64,000 nt of DNA, taken from positions 1,364,001 to 1,428,000 of the forward strand of contig CM073202.1 of assembly GCA_037042915.1 (NCBI GenBank), in the 5' to 3' direction. This DNA comes from Auricularia sp. M13. Taxonomy: Eukaryota; Basidiomycota; Agaricomycetes; Auriculariales; Auriculariaceae. A program made the translations under genes and the position numbers. Shown here piece by piece: positions 1 to 10,626 of the stretch; position 1 is the stretch's first letter; every line of letters starts with the position of its first letter. The notes under the pieces were generated by a model. That model was given only the letters and a program-made list of their open reading frames with translations, did not search any database and had not been told where the DNA came from.

Positions 1-2289
1 CTAAGACGCAAGTAGGCATTCACAATCTACGTCGGTACTTCCAGCTCGTCGAATTTCAGGCGTACCTGCAAGCAAACCAGCCTGGAATGCTGAACGAACA
101 TCAGACCTTCGAAACGTTCCTCAAGAACCACCCAGGTCGATCTCCTTGCCGTAACACCAGATGATAAAACTCACGATGTTGTGTGCATAGTTTTTGCGAC
201 GTTTGAGCAGGAAATGCTGGCAGCCGGACCGGCGGCCTTGAAACCGCTTGAAAGAGTGCACATTACAGATGGCGTAGCCTTCCCAGAGGAAGTGAAAGGG
301 ATCGTCGCCAACCGTTCGGGTGAGTAGTGATATCGTCTTGCTATTGAATATAAGGCTCACACAGCCTAGGAACCATTTTATCGGCGTCGACGATACTGAA
401 GAGCGACTTTTTCTCTGGCTTACAGAAAATGTCCTTACCTGAGTATGTTGCTCCGGGACATTGTTGCACGTTCGTTCTGACGGTGGTATTCAAGGCGTAT
501 TGAAGGTGCACCCAATTTTAGAAGGGTCGATCTTAGCCTGTCCTACGTTGCGGGTGACGCTCACAAGGTCTGCGGCTGGTATGTATTTATGTTACGACTT
601 CGATCCATCGCACATTGCGCTGAACGTCCCGCACAGTGGCATGCCCACGGTGGATGGTTTGAGGAGGGCTCTTGCGCGCGTTAATGCAGGCCCCACTGGC
701 AGCAATACTGTCTATTGGACTTCACTACGCGAGGTGCGACTGCGCCCTCCTCATAGTTCGCCGATTAACCTTTCTATTTGCAATATAGGAACCGGTATTG
801 TATGTTGCGGGTCGGCCCCATGTTTTGCGCCTGGTCGACAAGCCTTTGACCAATGTCGAGTAAGAAGGTTTCCATTGTGCAGGGCATTTGTTCACGTCCT
901 ACTCAGACAAAAGGGGATAACTACGGCCATGATTGAGACCATGGAGTCGAACCTTAAACGGGACCTCATCAACGAACTACGCCGCGATGCTGGCGGACGG
1001 GTGCTCGTACACGACGAAATCGAGGACCCTCCTGGCAACTTTACGATTACAGCGCTCTGGGAAACTATCAAGGAGGACGACATCATGACCCCACGGGATG
1101 TGTTTGAGCTTATGCGTTCGGAAGGGTACCGGGTGAACTACGGACGCGTGGCCATTGTGCGTCTTTCCGCCGTTGTCTTACGCAGTGTGGGAGACTATTG
1201 ATAACACGTGTTCAGACAGACGAGCAGGCGCCACTTCCGGACGCGCTCACGGCGATATTCGAGCGGGTCAAGGCAGGACTCAAGGAGGCTGGGGATCTCA
1301 TCTTCAACTGCCAGGTGCGTTGTACGGCAGAGCTATTCCAATTAATGCCTCATGTCGTATGGTGGCGCAGATGGGCCGGTAAGCAAGTTGTGCGGACCTT
1401 GACTGAGAAGCTCATCCTGACGCTGCCAGTGGGCGAACCACGTCCGGGATGGTCGTTGCATCGTTAGTGTCGACGATCACCCAATTGCCCAAAGACTGGG
1501 ATCCTGCTGAGCCAGAGGAGCCCGACACCGACGCGGCCGACCCGTACGACCTGATCGATGGCTTCTCTGAGGAGCAAGCATACTTGCAAGGTATGGAGCA
1601 CTGGTTCAAGGAGGTTGAAGTTCGGATGGTTGATTGATTGATTTTGCATGCAGGAGAGTACAAGACCATCTTGCAACTCGTGGGCGTACTGTCGCATGGC
1701 AAACTCGCGAAACGGTGCGCCGCTCTGGACTCGCAATTGCTTGATAGTTGATCTGTGTCCCTTCAGACTAACTGACACTGCGATTGACGCGATGCAAGTA
1801 AGTCGGGCGTTTGTTGCCTTGGCTATGCGATGTTCACCTGTTATGGCCGGCAGGACGTGCAGAATCTCCGGAAGGCTATCTACGAGTGCGTGCTCCAGCG
1901 CGGTCAGGGTTTCAAAGAGGCTGAATGATGGTTCGCGGCCGCAGTTATAAACTCAAGGCGGAGGCATGTGCGCCAGGCAGTGCCAAGCACAAGTCCGTGA
2001 GCGAGGTTGGGATCAACTATCTGTAAGGTTTTTGACGTTTGGCATCGGCGAGAGTGCTGAACGGATGCCGTTTGACTTCAGGTACAGGTGTGTATGAGAA
2101 AGCGGAGGCCGAGGCTGTGTCTCGAAGGCTGTTGCTGTGCGCACATCAATTGACATCGTTTTCCGCAGGTACGGGACGTTTGTCGCGTTCGCGAATTACC
2201 TGCTCGAGAGGGAGACGAGGCCGTTCGCGGACTGGCTGGCTGAGCACCGGGAGATTGCAAGGATCTTGGAGAGGAGCAGTTTTGAGTGA
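1..2289 (+). CDS. Paladin-like multi-domain phosphatase, 5' end outside window
   Basis: The window opens inside this gene, in a frame beginning at base 3 that reads LRRYFQLVEFQAYL, a typical paladin element. After introns the segments read GIVANRSG, STILKSDFFSGLQKM, GMPTVDGLRRALARV, GITTAMIETMESNLKRDL, RDVFELMRSEGYRVNYGR and the protein-tyrosine-phosphatase P-loop CQMGRGRTTSGMV. The C-terminus reads YGTFVAFANYLLERETRPF and stops at TGA 2287-2289. Paladins carry several degenerate PTP-like modules; here the last module keeps the CX5R signature. The P-loop is split by introns on both sides of an 8-nt exon (1371-1378). About eleven short introns are needed. The junction around 448-600 (between LPEYVA and CGMPTVDG) is the least certain. 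Substrate is unknown; a phosphoinositide or inositol-phosphate role is only inferred from the family. Confidence 0.85.
1371..1378 (+). other. 8-nt microexon in the paladin P-loop
   Basis: The octamer ATGGGCCG lies between ...GGTGGCGCAG and GTAAGCAAG. Joined to the upstream exon ending AACTGCCAG and the downstream exon starting TGGGCGAACC it gives N-C-Q-M-G-R-G-R-T-T-S-G, a perfect CX5R loop. Leaving it out destroys both frame and motif. Confidence 0.85.
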
Positions 2290-2426
2290 ATGCGTGCATT
2301 ATATTTTGTATTGTAGGAGGTAATAGAGGAGGCGGCGGTGTTGAAGAAGTCGGCTGTTTCCCGGCATCCCTCCAGCTTGTCGTCCCGTCCGCCCACCGCA
2401 CTTCCAGGCCAGCGCCGCGCCGTTGA

Positions 2427-3782
2427 GTGAATAGAGAGACGGGCAGGATGATATGGACGTCGACGCGGGTGCTGCTAGTGGCACTCACGCTCTCTATAGC
2501 GCTCTTTTTCCATTCGCACCCGCTGGGCTCGTCGCCCGCCGCGGATTATGACATTGAGCTGGGTGGCGAGCTCCATCCAGCCGTCCTGTACAGGGACTAC
2601 GTGCACGAGTACTGGCCGCGCGAGGGCGACGCCAGCGACTCGCCTTCAAACTCGCCTTCCCAGTCGCCCTCTCGCTCTCAGTCGCCTTCGCAGTCGCCGT
2701 CTCGGTCACCGTCGCAGTCGCCGTCGCAGTCAACCACGCCATCGCAGACTCCGTCGCAGACCCCGTCGCAGACCCCGTCCCAAACCACGCCCGACTCGGA
2801 CCCAACGACAACGCCGCCTCCCGACGAGCACACCACGCCACCGGATGGCTACCTTAGCACATCCACCCAGTCTGGCGGGAAGATCACCGTCATTACCATC
2901 TTCACCGGTCACACAACAGCGACTACCACGGGCAATTCGACGGACCCGGCCGCGCCGTCTGGCGGCATCAAGACGCCAACCATCATTGGTCTCTCGGTCG
3001 CAGGGGGCATTGCTGTCGTGGCGGTAGTAGCGTTCCTGGTCTGGAAAATGTCGCGCAAGAAGTTCTCCGATTTCGACTCGGATGGTGAGTGATTTGTCTT
3101 TTCAATGCGTCTCCATTTCGCTTGGACGCTCATCGGCTTCAAACTAGGCGAAGCAATCAAGTGGCCGGAGCTCAACAACGAGACCCACGCACTCCCCGCG
3201 CGTCCCACTGGCCGAGCAGGCATCGAAACCTCTCCACCGCGTCAGCATTCCGACTTGTATTCCGAGACGGCGTCTGATTCCAACTCTGGAATGCATTCCG
3301 ACCCGTATGCAGTCCCTCCCCTCCCGCACCAGAATCCCAACCAGCCCTACCGGGACGACCCATACGGCGGAGGCGCCGTCCCCGCTGTTGGTGCACCTTA
3401 TTACGACCCGTACCGTGGACCTGTTCCGCAGACATTCCAGAGCCCTCAGGCTCCTGGTTGGGGCATGCAGGGCGGAGAGGCCATTCCGATGGCCACCTAC
3501 GGCGCGAGAAGCCACAGCCCGGGACCAGGCTATGCGTATGACCAACGGAGTGCATCGCCTGCGCCCACCGTTCCGCAGCAAGGCCGGCAGTCGCCTGGCC
3601 CCAACCTCGCATACGGCGGTCCACCCGTTGCTGCGGCGCGGCGTCCATCCCCGGGACCGGCCCAGGCGTACGGCGGTTACGGCCAAGCGCCCGCACCCAT
3701 GATGCAGCGGGGTGCCAGCCCGGGACCGAACATGGCGTACAACCCTCATGCGCAGGAAGATGCGTACGGGGGCATCTCGTGA
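2427..3782 (+). CDS. Single-pass membrane protein with Ser/Pro-rich ectodomain and IKWPEL tail
   Basis: Two exons (2427-3084 and 3148-3782) give 430 residues; a second in-frame ATG at 2448 could be the start. The N-terminus has a hydrophobic signal or anchor (RVLLVALTLSIALFF). It is followed by a low-complexity SPSQSPSR/TPSQTPSQ region of about 60 residues, probably O-mannosylated, a transmembrane helix near residue 195 (IIGLSVAGGIAVVAVVAFLV) and a basic KMSRKK stop-transfer. The intron sits just after the helix (DSDG|EAIKWPEL). The cytoplasmic tail is Pro/Gly/Tyr-rich with repeated SPGP motifs. The DSDGEAIKWPEL context recurs in Agaricomycete single-pass proteins. Topology resembles fungal cell-wall sensors or mucin-like proteins, but no enzymatic domain is visible. 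Confidence 0.85.
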
Positions 3783-4601
3783 TCGGACTGTTCATTCTCG
3801 TGAGGCATCCTGGCCGACGGGGGGCCACGGTTTCAACGTGTCTGCGTGTAGCTGGGGGAATTGCTTATGCCGGACTAGTGTTCACGATTCTTGTTTCCTC
3901 TCTCTCTCCGCTCTCATCTCTCACGCGTTTTCCCCACCGATGCTCGCAGATACCCCCGCCCATTTCCTCGCCTTTTGCCTCCCTCAATAGCATGTCTATC
4001 ACGTTTTTGTCGACCCTCGTTGCTACTCCTGCCCTCTGTCCTCTTTTCGCTCGTCATCGCACACCGCTGCGCCAATCGTTCTAGCCCACTTCTTATGGTC
4101 GAGTTTTTCGCGCTTTCCCATATCCGTTTTTCTCGTATCCTTGGGCATGACGTATCGCGCGCGCTATGCCGCTTTGTTCATGAATCTGTTGCAGTGGCGG
4201 AGTAAACTATTTGGTAGACCGTAATTCGAATCTCAATGCATCAACGCGCGTTTGAGGACGATTTTGTTCATCTCATGCATCACACTGCACCTACTGAATT
4301 ACAGAATAACTGACTACGGGTCACTTTCTCGCAGAAATACACGCAACCCAGACTTGCATGTAAGGGGCAACACTGTTCATGCTACGATACTTTACACGTC
4401 TCGTAGCACAGCACAAGACAGCAGAGCAAAGCAAACGGGATTCGGGACTCGAGAGCAAAGGGATGATGGGTAGGAAAGGAGAAAAAACATGATGGGAGCA
4501 GTGATCATAACGAGGGATTCTAGACTACTTACTGCGCTTCAGTCGTAGCATCGTCAAGGAGGAGAAATATCACAAGTCACGATGAGGGGCGAAATCGTCC
4601 T
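3783..4601. other. Convergent intergenic region
   Basis: About 820 bases between two converging genes. It contains pyrimidine-rich stretches (around 3890-4080) fitting a 3' UTR. No coding signal, tRNA or repeat was recognised. Confidence 0.5.
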
Positions 4602-6728
4602 TTAGAACACGATCGCGTCCACCTTGCGAGGCGTGGGGATCTTGGGAGCCGGCGCGCTGCGCTGCTTGCTCGGCGAGGCCGACTGCCTGCCGGAGGGAGT
4701 CCCGCTGGCGCTGCCCTTGGCCATGCCGCTTGGCGGCGGGCCAAGGAGCTGCATGAAGCCGGCCGAGAACTCGAAGCCGGAGCGCGCGGCGAGCGAGACG
4801 TAGCGCGATATTTCGAGGTGGAGGGTGGGGTAGTATGCCGTCGACGCCTTGCGGGCCGTCTGTGGAACAGATCACTCGTAAGCATGCATGCTGGATGCGA
4901 GCGCGGTCGTCCTCGGCGACTGCGACTCACCGCGATGATTCGTTCCAGGCCGGACGCCTGTAGGTCGCTGTGGAACTTGTGCGCCGAGTGCGGGTGGTCG
5001 CGCGCGACGCGCAGCTCCAGCGCCGCGAGTGCGCACGCGTTCAGAAGGCGGAAGTGCGTCGTCTAGGAGGGGTGTATTGCAGTTGAGCCGATAATAATTA
5101 TAACGAAGTGCATCGGGAAGAGAGAACCTACCAGATACTGCATGGCCTCGTATTCGACGCCACCCGTCATGCCCCCGGGCGCCTTGGGTTTCTCGACGCG
5201 CGCCTCGTCGACCTGCGAGAGCAGCCAGACCGCATTGTTCGGATGGCAGAACACCCAGAAGTAGTCTCTGCAGATGTCGGAGAGCTCCTGCAGGTACGTC
5301 TTGTAGATGCGCGGGACGTGCAGCGACTCGATGAAATCGTGCGGCTCGACGGGGATGTGCGGCTGCTCTGCAGGCCCTGGCCGTGGGGTGAGCAGGATTT
5401 CGCGAATGAGTGCAAACAGCGTGGGGAATTCCGCCGGAAGAGCGGGGGTAGGCGCAGGAGTAGCAGCCCCGGCTCGAGAGGGCGCTCGTGAGTGCGGAGC
5501 GGGCCATGCTGGTGTTGGGTACAGTTCGAATAGGATGAGCAGCAGCTCCACAATCAGCTGGCGCGTCGCCAGCTCGCCAGGCTTCTTGTCGCTATACAAT
5601 AAAGCCATTAATGGAACGAAGGGTTTCGGGCATTGACTTCGCAGAGCATCACAACCGCCCGCAGATGTTGAAAGCGCCTTGAAGCATCGCAGCAGTTCGT
5701 GGAGACATTGGTCGTCATGTTGTTCCTCTCTGAAGGGGGAAAGATTTAGCGGCCGCAGACAAAGCTGGGAAGATTCAGACAGACCTCCATTCAATTTCAA
5801 GCAATTCCGTCAAGCGCGTAAAGAGGGCATCGTAACCACCGTGAATAAGGAAAGCAGCTGTCCACCTACGTTTGCTCTAAGTCGGATATCGTGCAGAGGT
5901 ATCGGTTTGACATACCCTGCAGCTTCGTTCCTCAGATACAAGCGGAGCTTTTTGACCACCTCAACTTCAATAGTCGTGCTCGAAGTGCGGCTGAGAACTT
6001 GACAGAACTGCTCCGGCGTCATGGCTTTCGCCGCAGGCTTTTCCTTGTCTTTTACAAGCTTGTGGCCCTTTGAAGACAGTCCTGACGGCTGTGACGTCGA
6101 GCGGGAAACGTCAAGCGAAATCGTCCTCGAGTGCGTGGCAGTGAGTGGCTCCGGTGCCGAGCCCGACGCCGACATGAAGCTGGGAACCGAGTCGCTGAAA
6201 GCGGGATTCGTTGCCGAGCGGGGCTCTGGAGAGCCAGACTTGGTGTAATCCGGGAAGGACTTGCGGGGCGATTCGATGGACTCGGTGCTGCGAGTGCGTC
6301 GTAGCGAAGTCGTGACAGGAGAAGCGCTTGTGAGCGTTAGAAATTGCGACGAGCGTATCATAGCGGCCTTGACGGGCGATTCCAGCGTGGCCAGCTTGGG
6401 CCGCAGAGTCGATGGTATCTGGAGGTCGTCCTACAAGCAGCGCCCGCAGTCAGTTCGGTTCGACCACTCGCTGGCTGGGACGTACCAGCATCCGCTCGAA
6501 CGCTCGGTTGGTGGCCACCGTCTCAAGCATCCTGTCCCGCCTATGGAGCAGGACATCTTCTCGAGACTTGTGGGCCGTGCCGCTCGCTACGCCGAGTTTA
6601 CTGGTCGCCTTGCGCTTGCCATCCTCTGGCCGGTTTTCTTTATCCAGAGCCCGCGGGGAGAATATGTCGTCCTCGAGAGCTGCATCAACCGCTGTGCGCT
6701 TGGACGAGGGTAGAATGTTCTTGAACAT
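4602..6728 (-). CDS. GBD/FH3 (formin N-terminus-like) armadillo protein without FH1/FH2
   Basis: Six exons (6728-6486, 6430-5916, 5865-5785, 5729-5132, 5062-4931, 4859-4602) sum to 609 codons with clean phase at every junction. The start MFKNILPSSKR precedes a Ser-rich linker. The conserved region runs from about residue 220: MTPEQFCQVL, KLRLYLRNEAAGW, FLIHGGYDALFTRLTELLE, EIEWREEQHDDQCLHELLR and LFSEKK-like LLYSDKKPGELATR. This matches the Rho-GTPase-binding/FH3 module of diaphanous-type formins. The protein ends shortly after the armadillo region (RKVDAIVF) with no Pro-rich FH1 or actin-nucleating FH2. A role as a Rho/Cdc42-binding scaffold or competitor of formins is inference. Confidence 0.85.
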
Positions 6729-7004
6729 CGTCCGCGTCGTCGTCAAGCCTGGATGGTTCGAACGGCTGTCCAACCGCGTTTGGCTCCGCCGCAAACGCGC
6801 CGCAATCTCCCGAGCAACACGTGAGCAAACCAACCACCCGTCGGGACTTCACATTTTTCACAAATCTTATATCGTGCAGCATTTTGGGACTTTCCCGAGT
6901 AGTATGTGAAATTATTGCTGTATTTTCCTTATTATCTTTGGCAGTCTAAAAATCACTTGTAAATCTGAGGTCAGATCTCGCGGCCACATTCTCGGCACGA
7001 TCCG
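6729..7004. promoter_or_regulatory. Divergent intergenic promoter region
   Basis: The 276 bases between the ATG of the GBD/FH3 gene (-) and the ATG of the next gene (+) must hold both promoters. No clear TATA box was seen. Confidence 0.45.
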
Positions 7005-7895
7005 ATGTCGTCCTCCCCTTCTTCCTCTAGCACGAACGCAGATGCGATAAACCTGCACTTGGTCGCTGAAGCGGCCGCACCACGCGTGAAAGTTCCCCCA
7101 ACGCGCAAAGGACTGGGCGTGCCGTTCGTGTACAATGCCAGCTCGGACGGGACGGACGAGAACCTGCTCATCCTGTTGCACGGGCTTGGTGCGCATCTGC
7201 CACCCCAGTTCAACATTATATACACGCTTATGCGGCATGTACAGGCGATACCGAGATTCCATTTGGAAAGCTAGGCAAATCGCTCAACCTGCCGCAGACG
7301 GCGACGCTAGCGCTACGCGCGCCAGAACGGTGCGTGCGACTCTCCCGCAGCCTGAGCGACAGGTTTCATAAGAATCCTCAGCGTGCCATTCCTCTACGAA
7401 GACGCGTTCCAGTGGTACACCTCGTTCGACGGGCTGGGCGACCTCCTGGCGCGTCCAGACCCCACACCCGCGCTCAAGCTCATGACGACCGTGCTCGCGC
7501 ACCTCACGGACCACTGCGCCTGGCCGCCCGAGCGCATCCACCTCTTTGGCTTTGCGCAAGGCGGCAGCGTTGCCGGGGAGTTCGCGCTTCAAGCTGGGAA
7601 GCAGCTCGGCAGCGTGGTGTCCATCTGCGGGCCGCTCCTCTCCTTCCCTTCGCTCAAGTCGTCGAAATGCGCCACAAGAGTTCTCGTGTACGACCGTGTA
7701 AACTCGGAGCGGACGCGTAAAGCTGTGGACGACGATGCTACTGCGTGGCGCAGAGGTTTTGAGAGAGTTGTCGTCGAGGTGCGCCAGGGCGACGGCATGC
7801 CACGTAGCAAGGACGAGTGGACACCGATCATGGCCTTCTGGAGCGACGTCCTCTCCACGCGCGCACCGGAAGGGACGTACAGCGTCCAAAGATAA
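7005..7895 (+). CDS. Alpha/beta hydrolase-fold protein of the phospholipase/carboxylesterase family, nucleophile replaced by Ala
   Basis: Three exons (7005-7188, 7245-7329, 7382-7895) give 260 residues. The fold landmarks are LLILLHGLGDTEIPFGKLG (oxyanion region), LALRAPERVPFL, and ERIHLFGFAQGGSVAGEFAL at the nucleophile elbow. Acyl-protein thioesterase and carboxylesterase relatives have G-F-S-Q-G-G; here the codon is GCG (Ala). The C-terminal block QGDGMPRSKDEW replaces the usual His-containing strand. It therefore looks like a pseudoenzyme with a binding or scaffolding role. I recall similar GFAQGG proteins in other Agaricomycetes, so the change is probably lineage-fixed rather than a local mutation, but this was not checked. 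Confidence 0.82.
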
Positions 7896-8202
7896 TTTGT
7901 ACGAGTAGTAACCCGGTCAGAAATGTCAGAGCAGAAAACAGTGTTCGATATTTCCAAGCCGGGCAAAGTTCAGCAGCAGTATCAGCAGCAAGACGAGCGA
8001 GTTATAAATACTCGAGTAATGCGACGGGCGGACAGGAAACGAGTGGATGGCCGTCTAGAACGACCGGGCAACCGCGAACGACTGGATGCGCACAACAATA
8101 GGAGACGAGATGATGATGATGAGAGAGGTCTAGCGTAGTGCAGTATGTACGGTACTTTCTGACAGCGAGGGCAGAGAGTCACTGGGGTCAATATACGTCC
8201 GA

Positions 8203-9722
8203 CTAAACTTGCTGCGATGCGGATGCCGCAGCGGCAGCGGCAGTCCGTGGGGTGACGTCCCCGCGCACCGACCCGCCGCGCAGCGCGACGGCGGGCGGGA
8301 CAATGCCCCATGCGCCCCAGCCCTCGTCGGCGCTGCGCTCGTCCGGGCCGATGAGACTCGCGATGCTGGCTGTGCGCTTGTGCGTATTGCGCTCGTCGCG
8401 GTCGATCTTCTTGTACGCGCCGCCCTTCGGTCTGCCTGTCAGGCGCGAGAAGAACGGCACGGCGCTCGGCGGCGGGCGATACGACGCGCCGATATCGCCG
8501 TCCTCGTCCGGATCCGACGACGCCGGTTGCTGCATGTCCTCTGCGCCGCCTGCAGAGTCGAGCGGCTCGTCGGCCGAGGACGTGCTGCTGAAGGTGTTGC
8601 TATGCGGCCGGCGGAACACGGCGTCTTTGCGCGCGAGCGGGCCCTCCTCCACGTCGATGTCGTACAGCTCGTACTTGCTGCGCGGCGCGGGCAGTGGCGG
8701 CGCAACAAGCTCCGTAGGCAGGAAGAGGTAGAAGAACGCGATGGCGAGGCAGGCGCCGCTCGTGACGTCGATGAGGTAGTGGTGGGTGAGGTACATCGTG
8801 CTCCAGTACAGCACGCCCGCGTAGCCCCAGCCGGCCGTCCGACGCCAGTTGTAGGACCCGTTCGCATTGCGGCCAAAAAAGTGCGAGACAAAGAGGGCCT
8901 CCAACGTCGCAATGGCGCTGTGCAGCGACGGGAAGGCGCCAAAGACGACGGGCGCATTCGAGAAGCCTACCGTGTACGCCGAGCTGTGGAACAGGGCGTC
9001 GATGCGCGCGAGACCGCCGGGCGAGCCCTTCATGGAGTAGTTGGCCGGCGTGAGACCGTGGATTAGCTCGTACCCTGCGGGCGCGTGAGTAAAGGAGTTC
9101 AGGGGTGTAACCCGGCGCACGTACACGGCGCCGCACAAGGCAAGAGGATCTGGATTACGACGCCGGCAGTGTTCATGTAACCGAACGCGTTGGCCCAGAA
9201 CCGCAGCGCCGGCTTGGGGGCAAAGAGCCAGAGGAAGGCGGCCAGGATGAAGGGGCCACTAAAGTGAACCACGCCGTACGGAATCCAGGCGACGATGTCG
9301 AGCACGGGGTGCGTGAAGCGCGTCAGAATATCGGAGATGTTGGCGCCGTAGAGCACGGTCTCGAGCGTCGGCAGCAGCGACACGGAGATAGCGGGCCGGT
9401 ATTCCGCGGGGATGAAGCGCGAGGCGTAGAAGGTGAGGACCCACTGCAGGATAGGGATGGCGGGCAGGAAGAACTGCGAGGTGAGCGGGACGAGCAGCAG
9501 CGCGGTGAAGCCGAGCGGGATGACGAGTTTGAGCGCGAGCGACGGCAGCAGCGTTATCCAGAAGGCGGCCATCGCGACATGGGCGACATAGACGAGGTCG
9601 CTGGCCACCCAGCGGTGGGCGCGCAGCTTGTGCAGCGTGATGGACGGCGACAACGAGAGTTCCAACGTTGACGCCCGCTGGACAAAGGTATGCCAGAGCT
9701 TGGCCAGGGCGCGCGAGGCCAT
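8203..9722 (-). CDS. AUR1: Inositol phosphorylceramide synthase (aureobasidin A target)
   Basis: Two exons (9722-9125 and 9074-8203) encode 489 residues. The intron uses GTACGT and joins LLPCAAPW to YELIHGLTPANYSMKG. Multiple transmembrane helices are visible (for example LKLVIPLGFTALLLVPL and GPFILAAFLWLF). The lipid-phosphatase-like catalytic motifs are FPSLHSA and THHYLIDV, which supply the His-His-Asp set. The enzyme transfers phosphoinositol from PI to ceramide in the Golgi, an essential fungal sphingolipid step. The 140-residue tail is low-complexity and Ser-rich and ends in an Ala run. An in-frame ATG 87 nt upstream exists, but MASRALAKLW is the better start. Confidence 0.95.
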
Positions 9723-10626
9723 GGTCGTCGTGGTGGAATGGTCAAGTTCTCCGCGACGGTCTGCGAGCACAGAGCGCGCAAGCAAGAGTGAAGGCCGCGA
9801 ACGGATCACAACCCGGGCTGATTCAGAGAATTTTTGGCGCCCGCCACTTGCTCGTCGCCCGCTACGTCTAAAGCCATGCTACTAGTCGATCCCCACGTTC
9901 TAGCTTTCTATTCTGATTCTACTGTCCATAAAATATTGCAACGCGACCTTCACGCGAAGCTTCATTTCCGTCTTACTTCCTTGACGTCGTTTCGCGCTTC
10001 GAGTTCTCAGTCAGGCTGGCACGGTCCTCAACTTGTCGCCGTCCTGGTCGCATTGCAACGATACTAGTGCTCTGAGCCCCCGCACCAGAATTTTTCCGAA
10101 GGCAGACGGCGGCCGTCTCGTTTCCGAGGTTACTATACTGCCCGTGGACCAGCCTCCGGATGACGTTCAACGTTGCGTACCGCCGCGGCTGCGGCTTGCT
10201 GCTGCGCTCTCTTCGGCTCCTTGCAGTTCTCTTCTCTCTTGTCCTGCAACACGGCACGCTTGACATTGCCATGCTCCGGCCCTTGCTGTTCGTGACGCCA
10301 GCGCTTTTCATACGACCCTGGACTCGAGCTGTGTCCCGCGAATGTGCCTGCTTGCTTATAGGAATGCATGCACTCACAAACATGTCCCTGGATATCCGAG
10401 TCTAACTGGAAATTACGCTGGCTTGTGGCATGTTGGGATACTTGGCCCATGTTTGACCGCCGCCGCATACCGTATATTCGCCGACACGTCTCAGGCAATT
10501 CATAAAATCAGCCATCGACTCGAGAAAGCATTTGACCATGCGAATTGCGCTCTATTAAGGTGGATGGCTTATTCCTCATTATACTACTGGTCTACGTATA
10601 CTCATTATATCGTGGCCAGTCATTTA
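9723..10626. other. Intergenic, no gene recognised
   Basis: About 900 bases between the AUR1 5' end and the protease 3' end. Short open frames occur on both strands near 10,130-10,500 (a basic Ala/Gln-rich frame on -, a hydrophobic frame on +), but none matches a family I know or shows splice-consistent coding. Confidence 0.4.

Noticed and set aside
8209-9066. 285-codon plus-strand frame
   Set aside because: Lies exactly opposite AUR1 exon 2, Arg/Ala/Val-rich composition typical of the antisense of GC-rich coding DNA.
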